Shown here piece by piece: positions 1-9,755 of a stretch of 33,598 nt of DNA (position 1 is the stretch's first letter; the number at the start of each line of letters is the position of its first letter). The DNA lies in contig NZ_CAUUWA010000023.1 of the NCBI RefSeq assembly GCF_963548695.1, positions 1 through 33,598 on the forward strand. The letters are read 5' to 3'. A program made the translations under genes and the position numbers. The DNA comes from an uncultured Fretibacterium sp. (GTDB lineage Bacteria; Synergistota; Synergistia; Synergistales; Aminobacteriaceae). The notes below the pieces were generated by a model that was not told where the DNA came from, did not search any database, and worked only from the letters and a program-made list of their open reading frames with translations.

Positions 1-62
1 TCAATCTCTCACACTCTTTCCTTGGATTAAATCCTCTTTAAAGGCGGATTAGTATTACATTC

Positions 63-2189
63 TTGTTAAGAGCGAATTGGTATCAATATGACTTTACCCT
101 TTTCCCTGGGAGACAAAGAACGCCCTTCCAATATCCTGCGGTGGCGTCAGGGGCAAAACCGAGCAAGGCATCTTCCAGTTTTATGGAGAAATGGAGGGAA
201 CGGACATTGAGAAAAGTCCTGACTCAAGTCGTAAAACTCGATGGGAAAACTGTTGATTTAAGCGCACTCTGCGATGACATGGGAGAGAAGTCCGAGGCTG
301 AACCGATCCTGCTTTTGTTAGAGAATTTTCCTCTATGGCACCCCTTGCAGAAGGGGGAGCTGCTTTGGGTCGAAACTCAAACGAACAGTTATGGCAAGGA
401 ATATGTCACAAATATAATTGAAAAGGCTTGTGAGTGCAGATATTTATTTGAAAAATCTACAGATCTGGATGGTATCGCGGATTTTTTATCAAAAAGTCCA
501 TTAACAAATATTGTTACAGACAAGATTTACTTGAACTTTCACGACGAATCCAAAGAAGAAAAATGGCTTTGTTTAAGGAGATCTTATTTAAAGCTAGGCA
601 GCAGTAACAACAATGAGTATCGGTTAGATCAGGCTCGTGCCGATGCGGTTGATCAATACTCCATACCTCAAAATTATATTTGTTCCTGTTACGTCAATGG
701 AACGAACATCGGTGTTCTTTATCCGGGGAAAAATCTGTTACCGGAAAAGAGTCAAAACATACAGAGCGGTGAAACGCTGTTGAGCGGCTTACTAAAAAAG
801 TTCAGGAAGATCGACCCTGAGGCGGCTAAAGCCCTTGAGGTCACCAATACTCTCTATAAAGAATATTGTAATAAATTGTTTCAAATATCGGAAAAGGAAG
901 AACATAAACTTAAAAACACCAGGCGTATAGCATCGATCCTGGAAGCAGCGAAGAAAAACAAAGACTACATCGACGATTTTGTTGAAATATTTCACGAACA
1001 CTATCTAAAAGAATACAATATCGAAGATTGGCTGAAAGAGGAGAAGGAAAAACGACTCAAAGTCCTTGAGGGTAAAATGGAGGAAGAACGGAAAAAAAGA
1101 GAACTTGAAATGGACAAAACTCGAGAAGAGGGGTTCGCAAAAATACACGAGGAGCAATCCCAATTCAAAAACGAGCTCTCTCGCCTGAAGAAGGAAAAGG
1201 ACAGCGCTCAGAAAGAACTTGACGCTCTTCGAAGTGAAAAAAAAGCGCTAATCCGTGAAAGACAACAGGAATTAGCTGTTTTTGGTGAAAAATTGCGTTC
1301 GATGACCGACAAGGCTCTGGAAACCCTCGCAGAGTCCTCGTTGTTTCATGCCCTGCTTCCCTCAGAAAACAACGTTTCGAGGAAAAAGTCATCACCGGAG
1401 CTCATACCTTTCCCCCCTCAGCATCACAACGCGGAGCCAATCACGGAGAGAGAAATACTTCATGAAATCTTTTCTCAAAACAGCAAGGGACAAAATTTGG
1501 AGAAGGACATCCTGCTGAGGATGGTCGGGTACATGGGAATGCGTCAGCTGCCCGTCCTATGGGGAAATCAGAGTTGGGCGGCGATTCATACTCTGGCCGC
1601 ATCCCTTTGCGGAGGAAGCGTGTTTTGGTATCCCATATCCGCGGCGACTTACCGAACTCAGGATCTTCTGGAGCAGAGCACTCTATACGGGGGAGACGCT
1701 CCTGTTCCATCCGACCTGTCTCGGATTCTGTACTCCGCAGCGGACAATCATAACAAAGAACGTTTATTGCTTGTGGTTTTGGAGGGAATCAATCGTTCTC
1801 CATTGGAAGCCTACCTCCCTCTTTTGCTGGCGGCATACAGGGATGAAGCGATACGACTCCCCATTGGAGACGGGAACGGAATTTCATGGCCGAAAAACGT
1901 TCTTCTCGCAGCATCCCTGGTGGATGGAAAAAGTTCATTCCGCGTCCCCTGTTTTTTGCTTGAGGATCTGAAACTTTTCTCGGTTTCATCCGGACGAAGA
2001 ATCTCGGCATCCGAACAAAATCGGTATGGGGCATTCTCATCGGGAAAATGGGAAAATATTGTCGATTCCTTATCGGAACGAGACCCCGAGGCGCAGATCA
2101 AATATCTGCAAGCTCGCCTGAATATCAACCTTTCCCTTGAAGAAAGGTACGAAGGGGAATTGCTGCGTTTTATCTGGAATGGGGAGTGA
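63..2189 (+). CDS. Coiled-coil protein with degenerate McrB-like AAA+ domain (putative defence component)
   Basis: This is a 708-aa protein with three visible parts. Residues 1 to about 300 form a globular region I do not recognise. Residues about 320-410 are a long, highly charged coiled coil. Residues about 470-708 resemble a McrB-type AAA+ ATPase: a Walker B-like strand, LLLVVLEGINRS (about 568-579), is followed by the Pro/Asn sensor-like stretch WPKNVLLAASL. The expected P-loop near residues 498-505 reads WGNQSWAA, without the GxxGxGK[ST] lysine, and the Walker B Asp-Glu pair is Leu-Glu. It is therefore probably a non-hydrolysing scaffold. The start is uncertain: TTG at 63 is the first usual start codon after an in-frame stop at 39-41, but the purine-rich AAAGGCGG (40-47) lies rather far from it. 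The gene ends 6 bp before the helicase, with GGGGAG overlapping its end, so the two are probably coupled. GC is clearly lower than in the genes after 9800. By position it could correspond to an accessory Druantia subunit such as DruH, but I see no sequence proof. Confidence 0.75.
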   Translation: MLRANWYQYDFTLFPGRQRTPFQYPAVASGAKPSKASSSFMEKWRERTLRKVLTQVVKLDGKTVDLSALCDDMGEKSEAEPILLLLENFPLWHPLQKGELLWVETQTNSYGKEYVTNIIEKACECRYLFEKSTDLDGIADFLSKSPLTNIVTDKIYLNFHDESKEEKWLCLRRSYLKLGSSNNNEYRLDQARADAVDQYSIPQNYICSCYVNGTNIGVLYPGKNLLPEKSQNIQSGETLLSGLLKKFRKIDPEAAKALEVTNTLYKEYCNKLFQISEKEEHKLKNTRRIASILEAAKKNKDYIDDFVEIFHEHYLKEYNIEDWLKEEKEKRLKVLEGKMEEERKKRELEMDKTREEGFAKIHEEQSQFKNELSRLKKEKDSAQKELDALRSEKKALIRERQQELAVFGEKLRSMTDKALETLAESSLFHALLPSENNVSRKKSSPELIPFPPQHHNAEPITEREILHEIFSQNSKGQNLEKDILLRMVGYMGMRQLPVLWGNQSWAAIHTLAASLCGGSVFWYPISAATYRTQDLLEQSTLYGGDAPVPSDLSRILYSAADNHNKERLLLVVLEGINRSPLEAYLPLLLAAYRDEAIRLPIGDGNGISWPKNVLLAASLVDGKSSFRVPCFLLEDLKLFSVSSGRRISASEQNRYGAFSSGKWENIVDSLSERDPEAQIKYLQARLNINLSLEERYEGELLRFIWNGE

Positions 2190-2195
2190 AACGTT

Positions 2196-5100
2196 ATGAT
2201 CGATCCTATCGGCAGCTTCGAGAAAATTCGGGACTTTTATATTGCTTATCTGGACACGGAATTTCGCGTCATTGATGAAGGCTTGATGGAGGAAAGACGA
2301 AACATCTTTCGTCAACCTGGGATGCTGACAACGGAACCCTATTTTGAGCCCATCCCTCGATACAGGTCCTCGGGTTCTACAATCGCCAATTTGGCGGAAT
2401 CTTCTGACCTGTGGCCAGATCATTTCTCCCGGGAAGGAAGGGACGCCTGGAAAGCTCTTTTGACCGACACCGGATTTATGAGAGATTATAAGGTGTATTC
2501 CCATCAGGAGGAGATGTTGAAAAGAGGGATCCGTCAGGGAGAGCCGGGGATCATCACCTCCGGAACCGGATCCGGAAAGACCGAGTCCTTTTTGATGCCT
2601 GTTTTCGCATCCCTGGCCAACGAGGCGGTAAAATGGCCCTGTCCCAAAGCGGGGTTCTTGAAAGAGAATAAATGGTGGAACGAGGATGGAAAATTCAAGC
2701 CACACCGTTCCGGGGAATCTCCTGAAAGAAAAAAAGCCGTTCGCGCCTTGATCCTGTATCCACTCAATGCCCTGGTGGAGGACCAATTGGTACGGCTCAG
2801 AAAAGCGCTTGATTCCGAAGAGGCTCATGAGGTCATGGACAAACACTTCAAGGGCAACAGGATTTTCTTCGGCCGCTACACCAGTGCAACGCGCCCCACG
2901 GGGTTTTACAGGCACCCGAGAGCGTCTTATCTGGAAAAGGAGAGCAAAAAGGAATGGGAACAAAAAAAGGCACGTGGAGAGCAGGATTTGCGGAAAATTT
3001 TTCAGGATGCGGAAGCGACTCAGAAAAAATGTGAGGGTTCCGAAGATGTGAACGTTCGTTTCAATTTTCCCCGAACGGATGGAGGCGAGCTCCTGAGCCG
3101 ATGGGATATGCAGGAGACCCCTCCGGATATCCTGATCACGAACACCTCCATGTTGAGCGTGATGTTGGCGCGGGAGGAAGAGGAGCCCCTCCTTGCCAAG
3201 ACGCGCGACTGGATTATCGCGGACGATGACGCCGTTTTTTTCTTAATCTTGGACGAACTGCATCTTTATCGAGGATCCGCTGGGGGAGAGGTTGCAAACC
3301 TCATACGCCTCCTCTTAAGACGATTGGGATTGGACATTCCTGAACACCGCCACAAGCTGCGTATTTTGGCGACCAGCGCCTCCCTACCAATCCAGGGAGA
3401 GGCGGGAACGAAAAGTAAAGTCTTTCTTCAGGATATGTTCGGGAGGAACGGACTTTGGAAAAAGGATACGTCCCATTTTCCGTCAAAGGAGGATTGGACG
3501 CAGGCCATTGTCCCTGGAGAGCAATTGCTCCCTCAGGGGGACGCTGTGGGACAACTCGATCCCGTCCCCTTCAAGGACTTGCTGCAGCGGTATCTCGACC
3601 GGCAAGAGGTATGTGAGGCGTTCCGCCAGGACCTTGACGCCGCTGCCCCGTGTCTGGTAAAGGCCTTGAACCTGCCATCCATAGGGGACTCGAAAGAGGA
3701 CATCTTAAACGGCTGCATCGAAAAAGCGGGAGACCTGCTTACCTGTGCCTGCTGGGATCTTGACACAAAGCAAATTCGGGCAACCTCCGCCTCCGTACTG
3801 GCAGAGCGCTTGTTTGGAAAGGGAAAGGACGCCTCCGACGCGCTGAGAGGGCTTCTGATCTTGCGCGGATGGGGTGATCGGCAGCATGGTATTCGAGCCA
3901 ACAATATCAGGATGCACACCTTCTTCAAAGGGCTGGATGGCCTGTTTGCCATTCCGTCACTGGAGGACGGTCGTGTGTCCTATCGGAACCTGACGATACA
4001 AAAAGGGCTCTCGGCCTGTCCTGAGGGGACTTACGTCGAGCTGCTGCGCTGTGAGACGTGCGGCGCGCTGTTTGTCGGCGGGCATCGCTCCAGGGAGATG
4101 AGACCGGATCACTTCAAAGAGGAGAAGTTTATCGAGCTCCTGCCCTCGGAGATGGATACCTCCAAACTGCCCAATGAATCACCTCATCGATTTGAACAGA
4201 TGTCTTATGAGCAATATGCCGTATTTGCGCCTTTGTTGTCGCCGGAATCCAACAACGACATCGATAAATCCTCATGGAAATCCGCTTTTTTGGAGCCCCA
4301 GACAGGGAGGGTTTTTGTCAATCCTTCGCCCTCAAAAATTGAGGACTCCTGGATCAAGGGAATGATTTTCGTCGCGGACGACACCAAGAAGGCAGCACCC
4401 AGCGTCTGTCCCTTCTGCGGTGAGGATCGAAAAACGATGGTAAAAAAGGCAAAACAGATGCCGCCCATCCGCACGTTTCAGACGGGTTTCGACAAGGTCA
4501 TTCAGCTTTTGACGACGCGCCTCTACGGAATTCTGTGCGAACGTTCCCCAGAAGCCTCTCAAGGTTCCGACCAACCCAAGCTGATCTGTTTTTCAGACAG
4601 CCGACAGGGCGCTGCCCGAGCCGCTTTGGGGATCGAAAAAAATTATCATCGAGAACTGCGCCGCAGAATTCTTATGGATACCCTATTGGAATATGACAGG
4701 CAAAAATCTGGAGAGAAGGAACGAGAAAAAATAGACCAAGAGCTGGATAAGGCAGAAGAGAAGAGGAGACAGGCTCGAAAGAACGGAGATAAACAGGAGC
4801 TTGAATATTGGAAGAAACGATGCGAGGAACTGGAGGCCTTATTGGATACACTGCAAGAGGACTCTATTCCCCTTGCGAATGTTGCGGATCTCGATCCTCG
4901 AAATAATAAAAGTTCCATCAAACCGCTGTTGTCCAAGTTAATCGATCTGGGAACCCATCCCTTCGACCCTGCGGGGCTCAAAAAATTGGCAGTTCCGGAA
5001 AAAGAGGATGAAAAATTCTCCGGGTTCTTCTGGGAGGAAATCTTCGAGAGAGCGAACGACAATTCCTACAGATGGCGCGAAGATAATCGGTGTGATTCTG

Positions 5101-8066
5101 CGCTTCGGGAGGCGCAAAATGAGTGCGTGAACGAATTTCAAATTCTTTGCCTGGATGTCGTTTTTTCCAAGACCTTCTTTGCCCTCGAGGAGGCCGGCTT
5201 GGCCTATGCCTGTTTAAAATTGAGGGCTGGGGAAACCCGCCCCGAAGTCGCCCCTTTTGACGCGCTGTTGAGAGTCATGGCAGACTTCTATCGTTATAAA
5301 ACCCCTTGGGGAAATCAGCCTCCAAGTTGGAACAGATGGGAAGATGTCGGAAAAGAACGCAAAAAACGACTGGCAAAGTTTATCTCTGCTGGTTGGCCAG
5401 GAAAACCTGTTGCGGAAATATTTGAAGAATTTCTTAGGCGCCTCTTCGAAGACGGGCATCATGGCGGGGTTATTGCTCCTCAAACGCTGCATTTGAGGCT
5501 GTTGCAGGATGACGCCCCTTTCTGGCGCTGTCCGCGGTGCTCCAGGGTTCATCTTCACAGAGGAGCGGCTTTCTGCACCCGCTGCTGCACCCCTTTACCA
5601 GAGGAAGCCTCCGGGAGCGTGTCCACCCTTAGGAAAAATCACCATTTGGCCTTGCAGTCCCTGAGTTCAGAGCCGCCTCTGCGCTTGAGATGCGAGGAGT
5701 TGACGGCGATGACCGACGACCCTGCCGCACGGCTGAGGCGCTTTAAGGGAATCCACATCGGCACAAGCGATGACGAACGCGATGAGAGCGGAACGCACGA
5801 GTTCGAGGTTGATGAGACGCTTCGCAAAAGGGTTCGGGACATCGATCTTTTATCCGTCACGACAACGATGGAAGTGGGGGTTGACATCGGCTCCCTTCAG
5901 GCGGTGGTGGACGCCAACATGCCGCCCCAGAGGTTTAACTATCAACAGAGAATTGGACGCGCCGGAAGACGGGGACAGGCTTTTTCCCTTGCACTGACGT
6001 TTTGTCGGGGGCGAAGTCACGACAGTCATTACTTTCAACACCCGGAGAGCATCACCTCGGACGCACCTCCGCCTCCGGTCCTTGCCGTCTCTCACGCGTC
6101 GATACCGCGTCGGCTTCTGTTGAAGGATTGGCTAACCGCGGCCTTCAAGGAGCTTCGTGAAGCCTATCCGCAGGAGTGGCCGCCGGACAGCACCTCTCGT
6201 TTTTATGATACGCATGGCGTTTTCATGAAATGCAAAGACTTTTATGAGAAAAGAGACCTTTGGGAACCGCGTCTGTACAAGGCCTTGCAAAAAACGCTCC
6301 CGGAAAGAGATTCCTGTGCGGAATGGCTTGTCCAAGACATCGACGCTGCGATAAAAAAGGAAACACTTCTTGAAGGGCTTGATGTGGATGAGGTCATCGC
6401 CGCAATAGGCAATTTTCCCCATCAAAACTGGGAGGAGAAAGGGCTGGCAGAAGCTCTTGCCGAGACGGGCTATCTACCCATGTATGGGATGCCAACCCGC
6501 ATCCGAACCCTGTACACGCATGTTATAAAGGATACGAAGGGTCAGAAGAGCTTTTGTCCCAAAGGGATCGAACGAGATCTGGATTTGGCCATCGATGAGT
6601 TTGCCCCAGGCAAGGTCTTGGTCAAAGACAAGATGGCCCATACCGTGATAGGTCTTTCAGGCTCTCTGCGTTTTCGTTCATGGGCTCCAAAGGGAACGAA
6701 GACGGTTACGCTCACCTATGGCAATCAACCCATCGATGAGCAATTCGACCTCATCGAGTGTCCCAAGTGTCATACCTGGCACCGGTATGACGAAGAAGAT
6801 GCGCCTGTTTGCCTGGGCTGCGGGGAGACGCTTCAAACGGATACAAAACACCGGTGCGTTGTCCCCGCGGCGTTCCGGACGGACATGCGGCCTCAAAGGG
6901 AGATCGATGACGAGCTTTTCTCATCCCCCTCTCGCGTATCGACAGCCGAAGGGGCTGAAGTGCAATTCACCGAATTGCCAGGAACAAACTTGGCTTTCGA
7001 CTGCAAAAAGCAGATACGTACATACCGTCTCAATAAAAACAACGGGAAGGGTTTTGACTTTAAGCTTGGAAGGACATGGCATCATTGGGAAGGAACCTCT
7101 TTGAATATGGAGAACCAATATATTGCCAACCCCTACTTCAAAGAAGAAAGCTATTTTAAAGAAACAAAAGGAAAAGATTCCCTTTCAAATATATGGCTGG
7201 CAAGTCCAAAAACAACCGACGCTCTTTTCTTGAGGCCTCAAAAACTGCCGGATTTTCTGGAGCTGGATCTCGACGATAAGAACGTTAAAAATCAGGGTGT
7301 GCGCTCCGCCGCTCTTTCCGCCATGTATCTGATCACCTATCGGGCGGCATTGGACCTTGACATCGCTCCCGAGGAATTTGAAATTCTGGAACCGCGCAAT
7401 ACCGAGTCACAGGGAGATACTCTACCGTTGCTCCAGATCTCGGATCAGCTTGTCAACGGTTCGGGCTATTGTGAATATCTTGCAAGCAAAGATCAGGACG
7501 GCAGACTTGCCTTAGAGAAGATGATGCGCTCAATGTTGTATGATCAAGAGGCCTATCCCCTCTCCGTACTGTTCGGCGGCCACGAGAAAAACTGCCGAAA
7601 CGCCTGCTATGGGTGTATGCATCGCTATCGCAACCAGCACTATCATGGACTCCTCGATTGGCGTCTGGGACTGTCTTTTATTCGTATCCTGCTGGAGGGC
7701 TCGTTCGATTTCACCTTTTCCTCGCCAGAACTTCGCGACTGGTCGGAGAACGTCTTATTCAACCTCAACCGTCTGAAGAATTTTGGATTCGGTAAGGACG
7801 TGGAAACGGATGTCATAGACAACAAGCTCTTCGCAGTGCGACTCAAACCACACACAACAAAAGAACCTTGGAGAATCGTGTGTCATCCCTTCTGGAACCT
7901 GAGTCGGTTGCAAGAGCCCTCCTCGCCGTTTGCCGAGCTCTTCAAGACATTTAGAGCTCGGCATCAACTGGAGCCGGAAGAAGAATTACAGCCTGTCTCT
8001 TCTTTTGACTTGTCTCGAAGCCAGGTCTCCGTCTATAAAAAGCTTCAGGGTCTTGAGGGAGCCTGA
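2196..8066 (+). CDS. Giant DruE-like DEAD/DEAH-box helicase with DUF1998-type C-terminus
   Basis: This 1956-aa protein is a superfamily 2 helicase with large insertions. Residues 123-129 are the Walker A GTGSGKT, 353-356 are DELH (motif II), and about 390-395 contain TSAS (motif III). After a long insert, FSDSRQGAARAA lies near residue 798. Helicase C motifs follow at about 1220-1260: TTTMEVGVDIGSLQ and QRIGRAGRRGQ. A charged helical segment lies at about 825-900. Paired cysteines suggest zinc ribbons near 610, 735, 1111-1130 and 1521-1545. The C-terminus near 1800 carries CRNACYGCMHRYRNQ then H..LDWR, the DUF1998 signature. Size, helicase core and DUF1998 together match DruE, the shared component of Druantia anti-phage systems; DISARM DrmA/DrmB proteins are usually shorter. 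It probably translocates on or unwinds invading DNA. ATG at 2196 is preceded by GGGGAG, 6 bp after the upstream gene. The helicase call is firm; the DruE assignment is family-level inference. Confidence 0.9.
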   Translation: MIDPIGSFEKIRDFYIAYLDTEFRVIDEGLMEERRNIFRQPGMLTTEPYFEPIPRYRSSGSTIANLAESSDLWPDHFSREGRDAWKALLTDTGFMRDYKVYSHQEEMLKRGIRQGEPGIITSGTGSGKTESFLMPVFASLANEAVKWPCPKAGFLKENKWWNEDGKFKPHRSGESPERKKAVRALILYPLNALVEDQLVRLRKALDSEEAHEVMDKHFKGNRIFFGRYTSATRPTGFYRHPRASYLEKESKKEWEQKKARGEQDLRKIFQDAEATQKKCEGSEDVNVRFNFPRTDGGELLSRWDMQETPPDILITNTSMLSVMLAREEEEPLLAKTRDWIIADDDAVFFLILDELHLYRGSAGGEVANLIRLLLRRLGLDIPEHRHKLRILATSASLPIQGEAGTKSKVFLQDMFGRNGLWKKDTSHFPSKEDWTQAIVPGEQLLPQGDAVGQLDPVPFKDLLQRYLDRQEVCEAFRQDLDAAAPCLVKALNLPSIGDSKEDILNGCIEKAGDLLTCACWDLDTKQIRATSASVLAERLFGKGKDASDALRGLLILRGWGDRQHGIRANNIRMHTFFKGLDGLFAIPSLEDGRVSYRNLTIQKGLSACPEGTYVELLRCETCGALFVGGHRSREMRPDHFKEEKFIELLPSEMDTSKLPNESPHRFEQMSYEQYAVFAPLLSPESNNDIDKSSWKSAFLEPQTGRVFVNPSPSKIEDSWIKGMIFVADDTKKAAPSVCPFCGEDRKTMVKKAKQMPPIRTFQTGFDKVIQLLTTRLYGILCERSPEASQGSDQPKLICFSDSRQGAARAALGIEKNYHRELRRRILMDTLLEYDRQKSGEKEREKIDQELDKAEEKRRQARKNGDKQELEYWKKRCEELEALLDTLQEDSIPLANVADLDPRNNKSSIKPLLSKLIDLGTHPFDPAGLKKLAVPEKEDEKFSGFFWEEIFERANDNSYRWREDNRCDSALREAQNECVNEFQILCLDVVFSKTFFALEEAGLAYACLKLRAGETRPEVAPFDALLRVMADFYRYKTPWGNQPPSWNRWEDVGKERKKRLAKFISAGWPGKPVAEIFEEFLRRLFEDGHHGGVIAPQTLHLRLLQDDAPFWRCPRCSRVHLHRGAAFCTRCCTPLPEEASGSVSTLRKNHHLALQSLSSEPPLRLRCEELTAMTDDPAARLRRFKGIHIGTSDDERDESGTHEFEVDETLRKRVRDIDLLSVTTTMEVGVDIGSLQAVVDANMPPQRFNYQQRIGRAGRRGQAFSLALTFCRGRSHDSHYFQHPESITSDAPPPPVLAVSHASIPRRLLLKDWLTAAFKELREAYPQEWPPDSTSRFYDTHGVFMKCKDFYEKRDLWEPRLYKALQKTLPERDSCAEWLVQDIDAAIKKETLLEGLDVDEVIAAIGNFPHQNWEEKGLAEALAETGYLPMYGMPTRIRTLYTHVIKDTKGQKSFCPKGIERDLDLAIDEFAPGKVLVKDKMAHTVIGLSGSLRFRSWAPKGTKTVTLTYGNQPIDEQFDLIECPKCHTWHRYDEEDAPVCLGCGETLQTDTKHRCVVPAAFRTDMRPQREIDDELFSSPSRVSTAEGAEVQFTELPGTNLAFDCKKQIRTYRLNKNNGKGFDFKLGRTWHHWEGTSLNMENQYIANPYFKEESYFKETKGKDSLSNIWLASPKTTDALFLRPQKLPDFLELDLDDKNVKNQGVRSAALSAMYLITYRAALDLDIAPEEFEILEPRNTESQGDTLPLLQISDQLVNGSGYCEYLASKDQDGRLALEKMMRSMLYDQEAYPLSVLFGGHEKNCRNACYGCMHRYRNQHYHGLLDWRLGLSFIRILLEGSFDFTFSSPELRDWSENVLFNLNRLKNFGFGKDVETDVIDNKLFAVRLKPHTTKEPWRIVCHPFWNLSRLQEPSSPFAELFKTFRARHQLEPEEELQPVSSFDLSRSQVSVYKKLQGLEGA

Positions 8067-8227
8067 CCCCCTGCCCTAAAGGCTGAGGGCCATTTTGTGT
8101 TTGGGGGCCATGGAAGCGACCTTCAACCTGAGGGAATAAGGACAAAAAGCAATCCATAAATAAAATGATTGGCGACCGAAAAGTTCGTTAAATCTTTGCC
8201 CCATAAATTGACAACAGGAGCGACAGC

Positions 8228-9400
8228 ATGAATTTCAGAGTGACAGACCTCGGCCAGTTTGCGGATGTCTCCGTCGATTTCGGCGACCTCACGCTTTTGG
8301 TGGGGGCCCAAGGGACGGGCAAAAGCATTTTCCTGCAGCTTTTCAAGCTCTCTCAGGATCAGGATTATGTGAAAAACACCATGAATCAGTTTGGGCAGGA
8401 CTGGGACAAGCGGGACAGGTCCACGCTGATGGAGGCGTACTTTGGGGAGGGGATGCGCCATATGTGGCATGACGAAAGCCACATCCTCCGCGACGGCAAA
8501 GACGCAGCCCCGTCCCCGAGGTTGCCCAAACCAGGAAAAGGCTGCCTTGAGACGGTCTATTACATCCCCGCCCAAAGGGTTCTGACGATGCTCACGGGCT
8601 GGCCGCAGCCCTACCGAAGCTATACCCCGAGGGATCCCTTCGTGGTAAAAAACTTCAGTGAGCGTATCCGCCTGTACCTGGAGGGATTGAAGGAGAGGGA
8701 AAACCTGTTTCCCATCACAAAGAAAATGAAAGAACCGATCAGGACTGTTCTCGATTCCTCCATTTTTCACGGAGCGTCCGTTTCGCGCAGCGCGGCACGC
8801 GGGCAAAAGGAAGTGCGCTTGAATGTGGACGGGGATAGGAATCGGGCGATCTCGTACATGGCCTGGTCCACGGGACAAAGAGAGTTTTTGCCTCTGCTGC
8901 TTGGCTGCTACGAGCTGCTGCCGGCAGGCAGAATCACAAGACATCGAGAGATTGAATGGGTTGTCCTGGAAGAACCCGAAATGGGACTTCATCCCATGGG
9001 GACGTTCGCAGTCATGACCTTGATCCTGGACCTTCTGAGTCGAGGATACAAAGTGGTGGTTACGACCCATTCCTCACATGTCCTGGATATCGTCTGGGCG
9101 ATTGAGGCTATCAAGCGGCAAAGAATCCATGAAAAACAGAGGATCGGACTGCTCGCGCAGCTGCTCGACCTTCCTGACAACGGCACTGGAATACCCGACA
9201 TGCTCGGTAAGGCGCTGCAGCTCGAATCCAGGACTCACTGTTTTTATTACGAAGAAGGCCGAGTTCGGTCCAAAGACATCTCATCCCTCGACCCCGGCGA
9301 CGAGAATGAAATCGTCTCCGGATGGGGTGGGCTGGCGGCCTACAGCGGACGAGTGACGGACACGGTCGCCGAAGCCGTAAGGAGCGTCTCGGATGTCTGA
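8228..9400 (+). CDS. SMC/ABC-type AAA ATPase (AAA_21-like), putative defence ATPase
   Basis: This is a 390-aa cytosolic ATPase of the RecF/SMC/OLD-like class. Walker A is GAQGTGKS at residues 26-33, right after an N-terminal beta-rich FxVTDLGxF stretch. A signature-like STGQRE lies near residue 215. Walker B is VVLEEPEMGLHP at about 245-256, and the switch histidine is in VVTTHSSH at about 275-283. All nucleotide-binding motifs look intact, unlike the degenerate AAA+ in the first gene of the cassette. No TOPRIM nuclease domain is visible, which argues against a full OLD nuclease. The ATG at 8228 follows ACAGGAG at a suitable distance. A 161-bp gap separates it from the helicase, so it may have its own promoter. 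Its 3' end overlaps the next small gene by 8 bp, the usual arrangement for an ATPase and partner effector. GC is intermediate between the helicase and murJ. Confidence 0.85.
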   Translation: MNFRVTDLGQFADVSVDFGDLTLLVGAQGTGKSIFLQLFKLSQDQDYVKNTMNQFGQDWDKRDRSTLMEAYFGEGMRHMWHDESHILRDGKDAAPSPRLPKPGKGCLETVYYIPAQRVLTMLTGWPQPYRSYTPRDPFVVKNFSERIRLYLEGLKERENLFPITKKMKEPIRTVLDSSIFHGASVSRSAARGQKEVRLNVDGDRNRAISYMAWSTGQREFLPLLLGCYELLPAGRITRHREIEWVVLEEPEMGLHPMGTFAVMTLILDLLSRGYKVVVTTHSSHVLDIVWAIEAIKRQRIHEKQRIGLLAQLLDLPDNGTGIPDMLGKALQLESRTHCFYYEEGRVRSKDISSLDPGDENEIVSGWGGLAAYSGRVTDTVAEAVRSVSDV

Positions 9401-9755
9401 GCCGTCGTCACGCTTCCAAAAGGCCATCGACGCCTGCCCTCAGTTGAAGTTGTGGGACGGTCTCCAGGCCCTCTCCTCAGCGGATCGGCAACGAATCCGT
9501 CCTCAAAATCCGCGTTCCGTGACGGGCAGCGTGGATATCGACGGAGATCTGAGAGCGTCGTTTCCGGAGGACAAACGATGGGATTACGCCGTGGGCTACC
9601 GAGGCGTCGACGACAGGGAAAAGGCGTATTTCATCGAGGTTCACCCCGCGGAGACCAGCGAGATAAGGTGCGTCGTGCAAAAGGCCCGGGCCTTGAGCGA
9701 TTGGGCGCGGCAATACGTCCCCGAACTGTGGGCCATGCCCAGACAGCTGCACTGA
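9393..9755 (+). CDS. Small conserved-looking protein paired with the AAA ATPase (possible nuclease-like effector)
   Basis: The product is 120 aa, cytosolic, without signal peptide or membrane segment. The gene overlaps the ATPase gene by 8 bp, so translation is probably coupled. The most distinctive region is WDYAVGYRG followed about 10 residues later by AYFIEVHPAETSE and then an amphipathic helix (VQKARALSDWARQ). An acidic residue, a beta hairpin and an E-x-H strand before a helix resemble a PD-(D/E)XK-like fold with His in place of Lys. I do not recognise a named family and catalysis is unproven. It could equally be a non-enzymatic partner or sensor of the ATPase. Confidence 0.7.
   Translation: MSEPSSRFQKAIDACPQLKLWDGLQALSSADRQRIRPQNPRSVTGSVDIDGDLRASFPEDKRWDYAVGYRGVDDREKAYFIEVHPAETSEIRCVVQKARALSDWARQYVPELWAMPRQLH

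Noticed and set aside
1..62. Truncated upstream gene or attachment site at the window start
   Set aside because: Only 38 bases before an in-frame stop; nothing can be supported.
2196..8066. DISARM DrmA/DrmB as identity of the large helicase
   Set aside because: Length near 2000 aa fits DruE better and no DISARM methylase or PLD gene is nearby.
8067..8227. Terminator or strong promoter between helicase and ATPase genes
   Set aside because: GCCCT/AGGGC near 8073-8090 is only a 5-bp stem with CATTTT after it, and no -35/-10 pair with proper spacing was found.
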